This document shows, in pieces, positions 21,147 through 32,506 of a stretch of 37,147 nucleotides of DNA. Below the pieces are notes generated by a model that saw only the letters and a program-made list of their open reading frames with translations, was not told the DNA's origin and did not search any database. The translations under genes were made by a program, and so were the position numbers. The stretch is from Plantago elongata. Lineage: Eukaryota > Streptophyta > Magnoliopsida > Lamiales > Plantaginaceae. The stretch spans positions 1 through 37,147 of the forward strand of contig JAYMSP010001036.1 in NCBI GenBank assembly GCA_036897095.1, given 5' to 3'. Each line of letters begins with the position of its first letter. Positions within the stretch are counted from its first letter, which is position 1.

Positions 21147-21315
21147 AGCTATGTGTGACATTTTTTCAATTAAATTTATAACGATAAAATAATATTTATA
21201 ATTATACTAATAATAATGATAATAAATAAAAGCTATGTGTGACATTTTTTTCAATTAAATTTATAACAATAAAATAATATTTATAATTATACTAATAATA
21301 ATGATAATAAATAAA
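21147..21315. repeat. Tandem duplication, 84/85 bp
   Basis: The unit starting AGCTATGTGTGACATTTTTT is present at 21147-21230 and 21231-21315. The copies differ by one extra T and one G-to-A change, so the duplication is recent. The first copy is joined on its left to a B-box-like GGGTTTGATTCC (about 21135-21146). The unit may therefore be the body of a decayed tRNA-derived element starting near 21090. Confidence 0.85.
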
Positions 21316-21430
21316 ATAAAATAAATAATAATATTATTCGAAATATAATAAATGATAACTTTTAATTTTAATTTTTTAGGGTAAATTTGATATTTTACTT
21401 AATATTTTCATTTTTTATATTCAAATATTC

Positions 21431-21582
21431 TTTTGGCGAATAGGTGAATGCCCTTTCGCCAAAAGGCGAATGAACGATCTTCATTTGCCAATTTAGCGAA
21501 TCAATATAGAGCGTCAGATCAACAATCCAACGACATATGATCATTTGCCTGATGTCAGGTAGGGCGAATGATGCCTGACTGT
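21431..21582. repeat. Cluster of interlocking short palindromes
   Basis: The motif GGCGAATGA and its inverse recur in alternating orientation: TTTTGGCGAA at 21431, TTCGCCAAAA at 21455, GGCGAATGAA at 21465, TTCATTTGCC at 21480, ATCATTTGCC at 21540 and GGCGAATGAT at 21563. CTGATGTCAG and a GTCAGG/CCTGAC pair add further dyads. The strand could fold into several alternative hairpins. It is non-coding and probably the end of an unrecognised DNA transposon. Confidence 0.7.
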
Positions 21583-21794
21583 AGAGGAGCCCATCAAACT
21601 TACTTTAAATGTTAAGAGTGACATCCACATCAAAACATGCTTTGCAAGGAGCTGTGATAATTTTATTAATCTCGTACACAAAATACTATTTCATCCATCA
21701 TATAAATAACTTTCAACTTTAAATACGAAGTAATCTAAAATGAAAATGTATAACGTTTAATTTAAAAGATAATATAATTATACTAAATATCATT

Positions 21795-22097
21795 CCGTCA
21801 TTGATATCTCACTATTACGGTAATGGAAATCATCCGTCATTGATTATTTCGATATTCGTAATGGAAATCATCACCCTTTTCTTCTTTCCTATCTCGGGTG
21901 GTGAGGATAGACGAATTTATCCCATCAATGTAAATGAACTTGAAAAGCATAAAATGAATAATGTACAAGAATTTACGTGGTTCGGCAAATGTGCCTACGT
22001 CCACGAGAGTAATACGAGTATCTTTATTGAGAGTGTTTGATACATAGTTGATAGATAGATGATAGATGATAGATGGATGATAGATGGATGGTAGATG
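21795..22097. repeat. Short direct repeat, hairpin motif and GATA-type microsatellite
   Basis: 21795-21873 holds an imperfect 40-bp tandem duplication (CCGTCATTGAT ... GTAATGGAAATCAT, twice). 21973-22006 reads TTACGTGGTTCGGC ... GCCTACGTCCACG, an inverted-repeat motif that I recall as recurrent in dispersed plant repeats. 22050-22097 is an interrupted GATA/GATG microsatellite. Confidence 0.65.
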
Positions 22098-22099
22098 TT

Positions 22100-23911
22100 C
22101 CACCTTAAACACTCAACATATCCTCTTCTGAGTCAAATCGAAACACAAACACACGATCATCTGCAACATGAATATGAGGTGTCAAATGCCAACAACTCTC
22201 CACAAAACGTTTCATCGCCCAACCGAAATTCTCGCACCAACAACCGCACCAATCAAAGCAGACTTCAAATAATCAACTGACTCACTAAACATCCACCAAA
22301 GTAAAAGCAATGTATTTCTAAAATTGTTAAAACAGACTACGTGTAAAAACGCCATTTGAGATTTAATGTAAATTCCTAATAAATTTTCAAACTTGAACAA
22401 ACCACAAAACTTTAAATGAGACATATACTCTATTAACTTAAACTCACGACATCTTCTTTTTTCCCTCGTTACGATTTCTACGCCATGTATTTAGAAGAAA
22501 GGAATGTTGTGGTAGAATATAAGGTCCCATGCATAGTGCATTTTATGATATCTTTTGTTTTTATATCATGTGGTTCGAGTGTTTCCATGATAGTCTATAG
22601 TTATTTCTATGAGTTGAACACATCCACAACAAAATATGGGTCCATCCATGTCTCCATGACCTATTTCACCTTAAACCTACATCCATATCATTTTAATTTG
22701 TCTTCTTTTGTTTTGTTTTTCTCCAATTTCCAACTTTATAAATCACTCAAGGAAAAATTGAAAGAAACATCAAAATCATTTCGTATGATTGAGTTGTTGT
22801 TTGTTTGATCATTGTGGTCGATTCATCCTGCAGGTGCACATGTATTAGTCGTTCTACCTATCAAAATTTTCAAACATTATTCACCTAGTTTTGATAATGA
22901 GTAGCACATATATATTTTTCTACATATAAAAAAAATTTACATTAGCGACAAACATATAAAGTCAAGTCGTAATTAAATGGCACTTAAACCAAAATATATA
23001 TCATTTTGTCAAATTAAAGAGAGTAAATATGGGAGTTCAAGCAACATATACCACTAATAAGCATGAACTATACATATTCGAGTCACACAATTTTGTGATT
23101 CATGAAAACAAATGATGGCACTATTTTTCTGACCCACAAACGTATCGCTTACACCATACCAATAATCAACAAGACTACTCAGTATTAAATGAATTTAGGT
23201 ATAGTTCATTTGATAAAAAATTGAACCCGAAATAAATTTCGAAATCTAACCATATCAAATGAGTCTCCTAAATTTTGATGAGAAGAGCCAAGTAGATACG
23301 TCTTAGTGACTCACATAGCATCATTATCAAATACTTTGTAGTACTCCTCATGTTTTAATTTACCTAGTTAGAACAAGATTTTAAAATTACAATTTAAATC
23401 AAAATACAATTAATTTGTTTGACATGCAATTAAATATGATGTATATATGTAAAATCACTCTACTTTTTTCAACTCAAAATTCTAATTGTGTGTTTAATAA
23501 TGCACATAAGTGTCAAATAATTTTGGTTACAGATCACAGAAGCTAATTAATAAGATGTGATTGGTGTACAATGTCGGTATCAATATCTATCAATCAATAT
23601 AACTGAAGTTATGAAATTTTGTATTAGCAAAGTTAAACACAAGAAAAAGTGGGATTATGTGTGGTCGTCGTTACCATGTAATATCACTTCACGAGTCACA
23701 CGACTCATGCTGGATATTTCATTTCATTTGCGTTGATTTATCATGTCCGTCATTTTTTATCATATCATTTTCCATTGACAGACAGGCAAACAAAATTCCC
23801 TTTCCCTTTGCTCAATTCAACTGCTCTCCCTTTCTCTCTCTACTCGCTCCACCGCTTCACCACCACCACCACCACCAAACAATCGCAGTCACGCAAAAAT
23901 TAAAGCTCTGA
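22100..23911. other. Intergenic region and leader of the F-box gene
   Basis: No gene is supported between the microsatellite and the F-box start. The final 150 bp or so (about 23765-23911) are C/T-rich with CTCTCTCTC and CCACCACCACC runs, typical of a plant 5' leader. An in-frame TGA at 23909-23911 immediately precedes the F-box start codon. Confidence 0.45.
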
Positions 23912-26900
23912 ATGGGCGCATCGCTATCGAATTTGAGCGAGAACGGGTCGGGCGAAATCGGGCCGGGCCTGGGCGACATACCGGAGAGCTGCGTTGCGTG
24001 TGTGTTCCTCTACCTGACTCCGCCGGAGATATGCAATTTAGCTCGCCTCAACCGCTCCTTCCGTGGCGCCGCCTCTTCCGACGCCGTTTGGGAGTCGAAG
24101 CTTCCCCCAAATTACCACCACCTTCTCAGCCTTCTATCCTCTTCTGACACTAGCGCCATTCATAAGCTTCGTAAGAAGGACATTTTTGCCCTCCTCTCTC
24201 GCCCGCTTCCCGTGGACGAAGACGCTAACAAGGTGCCTCCTCATGCTCTCTTACTTTTTCTGCTATTGTTGTTATTTGATTTGTCATAAGATTGAGCTGA
24301 AATGATGAATTGAGTTGTAAATTAATCGATTCGGATCATTTGTGTGCATTTTCGCATTCCGTGACCTGAATTTGTGGATTTAGAGTTGAATGAGCTGATT
24401 AATGATTAGAATAGGTGGATGGATCAGCCTGTGTTTGGGTTGCTGATGGTTGGAGTTTTTGATCGTGCCTTGCAGTTCCGGTTTATTTTGCTTTGCTCTA
24501 TTATTTTGTCATTCTACATAGGGAATTGCAGGTAGTATGGGTGGACAGAGTTACTGGGAGAGTTTGCATGTCAATGTCAGCCAAGGCCATGTCCATTACG
24601 GGGATTGAGGACAGGAGATATTGGAACTGGCTTCCAACTGAGGAATCTAGGTTCGTTGGCCGCTTATTTTATGCCTTGTGGAATCTTGTAATTTCTCTCT
24701 ATCTGTGGATCTTTATGGATATTGTCAATGTCAGAATGTTATGACATTGTTGCTCTTTTTGTTGTATTGGTGATTTCTCTGTGCTCTGATTAGTTTTTTT
24801 GCCTTTCTAACATGGGTTCAACTCGTCGAATTTTGGGATAGCCGATGTTACGAGCATTTGTGAACTAGAGTTATCAATTGGTTTTTGAGGATTTGGATGC
24901 ATTTCCACTTGATGTTATGAGTACTTGAGAACTAGAGTTATCAATTGGTGTTTGAGGATTTGGATGCATATCTCACTTAAATGAGTATTGCAATCGCTTA
25001 TAATTTTAGGATGACTTGTTTCATTGCCACTTATTTTAAGCTATGAATTGAAATGGCAAGGTTTCGGTGAAGAAGTTGTTTGATGTTATTTCGTTTTTCG
25101 GATAGTTGATTTTGCTATATAAGTTGGGACAAGATGTTGTCTTAAGACACTAGAAGAACCATATAGACATTAAATATGAATATAGTGCTGATAAACTAAG
25201 TAACTACGTCAATTCGGTTTCTCATAATTTTGGTACGCTGGGATAGAAACATTGCTCTTGTCAAGTTTCCCTAGCTAAAAAAGTGCAGTTCACCTTTTCC
25301 ATGGCCCATAGATAAAAACAACTGAAGTCCGTATTTATTGCACGGGTCATTATATGCTGAGTTGTTAGCTGAAATAAATCAATTAACAATGCAAAGTTGC
25401 TGTATAGATTCTTGGAGTGCATCTGAAAATTACTGTTTTTAACCTTGTAGACCAAGCCCGATGATCTTGAAAAAATACGAGCACTAGATTCAAAGCTGAT
25501 ACCTCTAAGGTTCCTCAACGGTGCCAGAGTAAGACATAGAGACACACTAATGAGCAGAAGGATAACTAACATTAGACCAAAGGAAAAATATAATTCTAGA
25601 CTTGTATGCAGGGATTTCAGACCCAAAAATTGCCCTACACATGAGATGTCATGAGCAGTGGCTTATCTTAAGGTCCATGTGCAAAAAGGCACAAGTTATA
25701 CTTCGGTCCTTTTCTTCTCTGTGTCTAAGTTTTAGTTCATTAAAGGAAATATCAGTCTTGCTCTCACTTTCCTGGTAGGGCCCTGGTCATCTTTTTATTT
25801 TGGGATATTTATTACTTCCTTTCTTAGCTGTGTATTTTGTTTGCAAAAGTCCGATTGTCAGGAATAGTTACCGGTTTGAACTATTTAACGGGAATTGCAT
25901 AAGTGAGAGTTATTTATTTGCACAAAGGGCTGCTGTAGTAACCTAGATGAATTTGTTGGCAGTTAGTCTGTCCAATACCGGAAACATGATAATTTGATTG
26001 AAACATTGCTTCTCAAATTTTATATGAATTCTTCCTATGGCTTAGTAAAACTATGTATTAATCTAAAGGAATTTGTTGGTAACTCTGCCAATACCAGAAA
26101 TAAAAAAATCTGAATGAAACATTGCGTCCCTAGTTTTATCTGAAATCTGAATACATGTCGTTACTATGGCTTTGCTAACAATTAAATTGCACAGTTTGCT
26201 AATGCGAGAAATTTCGGGATCCTCGTATGTGGAGCCCCCCTTGACAAATAGTATTAAAAAAATACTAAGTCTCGTAAAAGTCCCCCTACATTGGGAGAGT
26301 ACGGAGAGACCCCCTAGTTTTTAACACATATTATCTAGATTTTATATAAATAGCATGTGTTTTAGTTTTTCCCAATATTTGTCTAGTTTTTCATGTTATA
26401 TCTTTATGTTGTGCATTTATTCTGAACCGTCTAATTTTTAGTATGTATATTCTAGTTTTTACAACATATTGTCTAGTTTTGTAACTATATTGTCTAGTTT
26501 TATAAATGATCTTTTTAGTTTTATTACTTGTACATAAATTTCATTCGGTGTAATCTATATTGTCTAGTTTTTACATTGTATTGTCTAGTTTATAAAAAGA
26601 ATTCTCTAGTTTTTACATTATATTAAATTTACACTATTGTTTAGTTTTTACATTATATTGTCTAGTTTTACTTGACCCGTTTTTAATGAATCTGGGTCAA
26701 AAGATCCGCAAAAAATCATCTAAAGTCAAGTTGCGGAAAAAAGGTATAATTGTCTAGTTTTACCATTTGGAGGGGACTTTTGGGAACTCTCCAAATGTAG
26801 GGGTCTCTCGCAAGATGGACTCTTCAAAAAATGCCATCAATCAGTTTTAGCAACATTGTCTGTGTTCTTTTGTTGTTCTAATATGATGTTAGTGGAGCTG

Positions 26901-27408
26901 ATCCAGAGTTTGTAACATGGCTTCCACAAATTGCTTTTCTTACAGATTCCAAGTTGTAGCGTATTTGCAGCAAATATGGTGGTTTGAAGTTGATGGTATG
27001 ATAAAGTTTCCCTTTCCACCTGATATATACACATTATCATTTAGGATTCACCTTGGAAGATTTAATAAAAGACTTGGACGCCGCGTTTGTAATTTCGATC
27101 AGACTCATGGTTGGGATATAACACCTGTACGGTTTGAATTGTCTACTTCTGATGGCCAGCACGCATCAAGTGAGAGTTTCTTAGATGATGCACTGCAAGA
27201 TGATGCTATTGGAAGTTCCAAACGTGGTGGATGGTTAGATTGCATGGTTGGTGAATTTATAGTAAGTGAGTCAGATTCTGAAATCGAAGTGAGGTTCTCG
27301 ATGAAGCAGATTGACTGCACACATTCCAAAGGGGGGCTTTGTGTTGATTCTGTATCTATTGTTCCCAGTGAGTTGAAAGAGCGTAGAAGAAAAGGGGTGT
27401 TGAAGTAA
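23912..27408 (+). CDS. F-box protein with PP2-like lectin domain (PP2-A13 type)
   Basis: Predicted substrate-recognition subunit of an SCF ubiquitin ligase. The F-box binds the SKP1-type adaptor, and the PP2-like domain, related to Nictaba lectins, probably recognises a glycan or protein target. Exons 23912-24232, 24532-24650 and 26946-27408 join in frame to 300 aa. The F-box spans about residues 20-65 (GDIPESCVACVFLYLTPPEI, CNLARLNRSFRGAASSDAVW). The PP2 domain runs from about 108 (VVWVDRVTGRVCMS) through GIEDRRYWNWLPTEESRF, YLQQIWWFEVDG and LGRFNKRLGRRVC. It continues with HGWDITPVRF to QIDCTHSKGGLCVDSVSIVP. Order and length match Arabidopsis PP2-A13 and its relatives. The N-terminus MGASLS fits an N-myristoylation signal. 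A stop codon directly before the ATG fixes the start. The second intron is 2295 bp and holds repeats. Confidence 0.93.
24844..24978. repeat. 67-bp tandem duplication in F-box intron 2
   Basis: Units start with GATGTTA at 24844 and 24911 and share ACTAGAGTTATCAATTGGT and GAGGATTTGGATGCAT. They differ at only a few positions. Confidence 0.85.
25949..26180. repeat. About 120-bp diverged tandem duplication in F-box intron 2
   Basis: Two copies, offset by 120 bp, share GAATTTGTTGG, CCAATACC(G/A)GAAA, TGAAACATTGC and CTATGGCTT in the same order. They are more diverged than the 67-bp duplication upstream, so the two events are of different ages. Confidence 0.7.
26281..26803. mobile_element. Inverted-repeat element with CTAGTTTT motif array, in F-box intron 2
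   Basis: Imperfect inverted ends of about 35 bp face each other: CCCCCTACATTGGGAGAGTA near 26282-26301, and CTCTCCAAATGTAGGGG near 26787-26803. In between are about nine copies of TTGTCTAGTTTT(T/A) (for example near 26379, 26473, 26491, 26561, 26581, 26659 and 26750), plus a GACCCG/GGGTC hairpin at about 26676-26700. It looks like a non-autonomous DNA element of the MITE type. I could not identify a target-site duplication, and C-rich flanks to about 26206 and 26830 may also belong to it. Confidence 0.6.
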
Positions 27409-30400
27409 AAGTGAAGTTTGTGCTATGTTGGTCTGCGGATTTTGCCATACACCTCATAATTCTGAAAAGCATTTGTATTTTGGTGGATGTCCATCTGGTT
27501 TTTCTGTAGGTATGTGTCCACTATCTATGTAATTTATGTCTTTGTAATTGATCCAGTTTTGTCTCACATATATTTATGCAGCAGATTGAGAAATGTGCTT
27601 ACATTCTATTTGAGTTCTCCTTTTCTTTTACACGCACCAAATACATTTGACTGTTGATGCTTCTTTGGTGAGTGCAAATGAGGTGCAGTTTCTTACATGG
27701 TGTAAACTTTACTGGGCTGTTCAGTTATTTCCTTGTTCTAGAATTTGTATCTTTGTATCACTCACAAAGATGATGAAAATGTATACCCTAACTCGGGCTG
27801 TTCAGTTAGTTCCTTGTCCTAGATTTTTTTTTCATGTTGTATATTCTAGTATCCGTTTCTTTGTCCAAGTAAGATGCATTGCCATCCTATGCATGCTTAC
27901 TCTTTGTTGCGGAGGAGCACATCAGAATCTGCTTCAGGATTGTATGCTCTTTCCTTCAATAAATTGAAAGTCATGTGGTGTATATTAAGTATCCGAATTC
28001 ATCTTCTCTGACTTGTTCATGTGCCTCTATGGTCGGATATTAATTATTGACCCTGACATTTTTTTTCAAAACTTGCTTTCAACTCTAGGCAGTACTTATG
28101 AATTCCCCTTCTCCCTGCCACAGGGATGATAGCTGAAACCTTAAAAGAGAGAGAATACCAGTACCGCACATGTACCTCATAAAGTTACACCTGCAGATAT
28201 TTGAGCTTAATCCCACCCCCTCTACCGTGGCACAAAGTGTAGAACTCAAAATAGTATAGTAGAATAACACACAGTTTAGTGCATGTAGAATTCAACTGTT
28301 ATGGAGATATAAAGTTACGCCTAGTGATCATGGAACCCTGCTTGCTATTCTTTAATGTTTTTTAAACGTTCTTTTATAGCCTGAATAGTTTCTTCTCTGT
28401 GAGAATTATATCAGCTTGAGTTATAATTATGTATTTATGTTAATCATGCACGTAGAGATTCACACATGACATGAAATATACTTTTCACTTGTGTCAGACC
28501 ATGATTTTACCTCTGAAAACGCTTATGGCTGTAAACGTGAACATGTGTGTTGTGGGTTTGCATTCAAGTTTCCAATGTGAGTGTCCATTATTAAATATAG
28601 CCACTTTGCAACTGAGTATATATATTAGTAGTTTTTTAACCGGTTCAAAATATTTGAAATTACACCCTCCCATGTTTGAGAGACAACTACCACACCCTCA
28701 GAAAATGGCAATGACCAATCAAACTGATGATCAATTAAATAAAAATGAATATGCTTGACAGGTTCACGGTAGGAAGGCATAATCTAGTTGTCTGTAAAAG
28801 TTACTTATTTCTCTTCAGTATCGTCAGTTAAAAGATTAGGAAGCATGTTAGCCTGTATGGTAAATGGTTCTAACTGTGGTTTCTGGTGGATTGTGCAGTT
28901 TCTGCCATTTGCTTATCCGTTATCATATAATTATTCTTGCCAATCTTAGTTACTACAAGTTTGAGCTGGTGAGCTATGAGATTTATACATTTCGCTAAAG
29001 ATGCCATATATGATTACTTATTCTGCACTTGATGTTTAGTTAGAATATGGTATGCTATTATGGAGAAACTGACTGTGACTGAAGTATCTGTAGAAATATA
29101 AAAGATTGATACAGAAGTGCCCGGTATAGACATTTTTTCTGATTCTGATTCGATGGTCACAGTAGTAATGAGAGTTGTCTACTTGTTCTTTTACTAAGCA
29201 ATTCATGATGTTTCTGGTCCTAAGATGGATTTTTGTGCTGTTAAACTTTTTTTCCTTCATATTTCCGCACACAAGGCTTTCTGTAAATTACTCGGACTTT
29301 TATTATTATGTTTGTGCTCTTTTTGACCAGTGATTGTATTATGCTATCTTTTGTTATACTTTTTAATATTTTGTTGTGCCGAAAAGGCGGATTGAAGAGT
29401 TACGCATACACAGAACACTCTCAGTCTCTCTTTGTGAAAGAGTATTACTGTCTGAGAAATGTGTGCTGGTAACAACTGTTCCTGGACCTTGTTTTTACTC
29501 CTGGAATGTTATGATGTGGAATGAATATCAGGTTAGACAAAAAGCTTGGAATTGAATGCTGAACGGGTCGGACATTGATGCCAAGTATTTGTGAATTTTA
29601 TGATTCTGGCTAACTGCATGAAAGCAGAGTATAGTTGTTGGTGGTTGAGCAGTTTGAAATTGGGAGTAGTACTTCCCTCACAAAATTAGTAATGTCTGCG
29701 TTCTTTATGAAATTGTTGGTTGTGGATCCATACTTAACTGTGTGAGGCTCAATGCTCATTAAAGCCTTTTTATGGCCCCTGTTTCCATATCCCCATCGTA
29801 GCTGTTGCTACCGTTGCTCTGGTGGCCTACGAGCTCCTAGTACATTTAGTAGTAACAGTCACCATCTGGGAGTATAAACACTTTTATTGCATATTTATTG
29901 TTTTGGCTACGTGCAAGCCTGAAAAATCTACTTGTGAATGGTGTTGTTGATAAGATCAAAATGACAAGGTTTAATTCCACTTAAATTTTTGTTACTTGCT
30001 TCCTGCTTTGACCAATCACATAACTTGAAATTCTCAGTAGATTTGTGTTGTGCTGTTGCCTGGTCTATAAGCTTGAAGCTGTAGATATTGATAGCTGTTT
30101 ATTGTTATGTTTCCACCGATAATTCTGTTTAGTTCATTGACACAGGGAGTTAGTTTAATTTACCTGGCCTTTTACCCTTTGATTAGCTGAGAAGTTTTTT
30201 TGTGCTGTAAATAGTGATTGTCCTATCTTAAGCACATGGTAACACCCTAGTTGTATTCATGCTTTTATTATTCAGTTTATTGGTATAGTATGATATTGTC
30301 TACTATTGAATAGCGTCGCTACTTATGTATGCATTTTTATTTCGATGTGTTAGTGACATAAGTAGGACTCTGATTTCACATCTATCAAAGGCCTTGCAGG

Positions 30401-31272
30401 TTCCAGAATTTACTTGAGCATTGTTTTCCTTAGATGTTACGAAAGTGTTAACTTCATTTTTTTTTCTGAGTATGAAATAGCAATCAATTGCCACATGATA
30501 AATTCCGTTTCATTTTGAGATGACACACACTTAGAATACCCAGCACTGAGAATAGCAACGTTAACGATAATTTTGGGTTTAGCTTGATGTCATTTTTACT
30601 TAGATTTTAAAGCTCGTTAGGAGTTAGGATAGTCGGTCCGTAGTTGTTGGTACTCTGTAATTTTGCACTAAGAAATTACTATTGAATTAAAGAAAAACTT
30701 TCAGGTTTGGGTAATAAATATGCGTATAGTTAGTCCTATTGCGATAAGCTAAAGAGCTGTATGATCATAAATTGCATTTATATATTTATCAGTCGATATT
30801 GAGTGAGTTGGTATAGCATACGTGTGACAATGAATTACCAGTATTTACAAGCTACAAGTTTTGTCCTCGAAGATCTTTTGCTAGATATTAAAATCTATTG
30901 GCCAGTTAGATTTAAGGATATACTATATATCTATCTATAAATGGAATGATGGGTGTTCCTCTTGCTTGCCGTCAAATGTTAGTAGATTTGTTTTTTTTTT
31001 TTAATTTGTGGACATAATTGTGAGCTTTGAAACCATACATCGGATAATTATAGCATTATTGATGACATATTAATATGCAGATGTGAGCTTCATGTAAAAT
31101 TGCGTACAATTTAATCAAGTAATATCGACTATTACATACATGTACGCAAAGGTGGAAGCACATTGTGGGTTATGTCAGGCTTGATAACGGAGTCGAAAAA
31201 TCTTTCATAGATAGTATCTATAAGATATTGTAGTTGAAATTAAATACTTATTATTTTAGAAGAAGTTTTACG
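27409..31272. other. 3' flank of F-box gene and gene-free region
   Basis: The F-box 3' untranslated region must start here. An AATAAA at 27958-27963 is one candidate poly-A signal. Beyond that I find no domain-bearing frame on either strand. Much of 27900-30800 is T-rich on the + strand with intron-like character, so a long non-coding transcript or an extended 3' end is possible. An open stretch near 29373-29552 (RIEELRIHRTLSVSLCERVL in one frame) has no start codon and is not recognised. Confidence 0.5.
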
Positions 31273-31282
31273 GTTTGGGAAA

Positions 31283-32325
31283 GTGAAAAATAAAAAAGAG
31301 TTGCTTTAAATTGTGTCATTATAAAAAGAAGTATATTATTTTGTGACCGTTCGGTTTTGATACCTTATATTTATCTTTTGTCCAATTTAAGTACTCTATC
31401 GGTCGAATTTGACGGGACCGTTAATTTTGCAGAAAAAAGTTCAAAACAAATACCTTAAGTTGTGTCGTTACCGAAAAATATATTTTATTTTGTGATAATT
31501 TAATTTTGGTATTTATAATTTTTACTTAACCAATTTGAGTACTACTTTACAAAATTGAATGAACCATTAATTTTGACCTAAATAGTGTGCATTAACGTGA
31601 ATTAACACATTTTTCATTAATATGCAATTTGAATGAAAAAAATTAAAAAAAATTAAAAAATTAATTTTAATATGAAAATAAACATAACATTCAATAAAAA
31701 AAGTTGTATATCCTAATATAATCCTTTTTTATAAAATAAAATTCACACACCAAGTCTTTTTCAATTATTTCAAGAACTCTAATCAACTTTCCTCTAGTCA
31801 AAATTAGATTTCACAAATAACCTAATGTGGGAGAAGTTGACTAAGATTATTGTAATAACTGAAAAAGAATGAATGTGTGAATTTTATTTTATAAAACATA
31901 ATTATATTATTAGGCTTTGATGAGTTTTTATCTATTTAAATTTATGTTTAATTTTCATATTAAAATTTATTTTATTTTTTTATAATAATTTTTAATTCAA
32001 AGTTTGTGTTATTCACGCGAAATTTTAATGGAAAATATGTTAATTCATGCTAATGCACATTAATTAGGTCAAATTTAATCGATGAGGTACTAAAATTGGA
32101 CAGATGAAAAATATAAGGTACCAAAATTGGATTAGTTACAAAATAAGGCAACTTTTTCAGTAATTATTAAATTTCTTCCGGTCAAAATTAACGGTTCCAT
32201 CAAATTTAACTGACGAAGTACCCAAATTGGACAAATGATAAATATAAGGTACCAAAATCAGACGATCACAAAGGTACATTTTTCGGTAATGACAAAACTT
32301 AAGGTATCTTTTTTTGGTTTTTCCA
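31283..32325. mobile_element. Foldback MITE with arms of about 400 bp
   Basis: The 1043-bp segment is a large imperfect palindrome. The left arm reads ATACCTTATATTTATC, then TGTCCAATTT, then GACGGGACCGTTAATTTTG, CGTTACCGAAAAATATA and CATTAACGTGAATTAACA. The right arm, read on the other strand, gives the same series with substitutions. Each arm contains two diverged copies of one unit of about 150-170 bp. Direct repeats GTTTGGGAAA (31273-31282) and GTTTGTGAAA (32326-32335) flank it, 9 of 10 matching, consistent with a 9-10 bp target duplication as made by Mutator-like elements. The AT-only centre has no coding capacity. Confidence 0.85.
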
Positions 32326-32506
32326 GTTTGTGAAATAAACAAAATATAATGTGAACACAAAGTCTCATAAGTAACGATCTTTAGTTAATTAACTGAAACA
32401 TGATCAATTTGCAATTTGTCATTAAACATATGTTTTTCGCGGATCTGGGTCGATATCGTTTTTTCGCGGATCCTCTCGCGGATTCTCACGCAGGTGTTCT
32501 CGCGGT

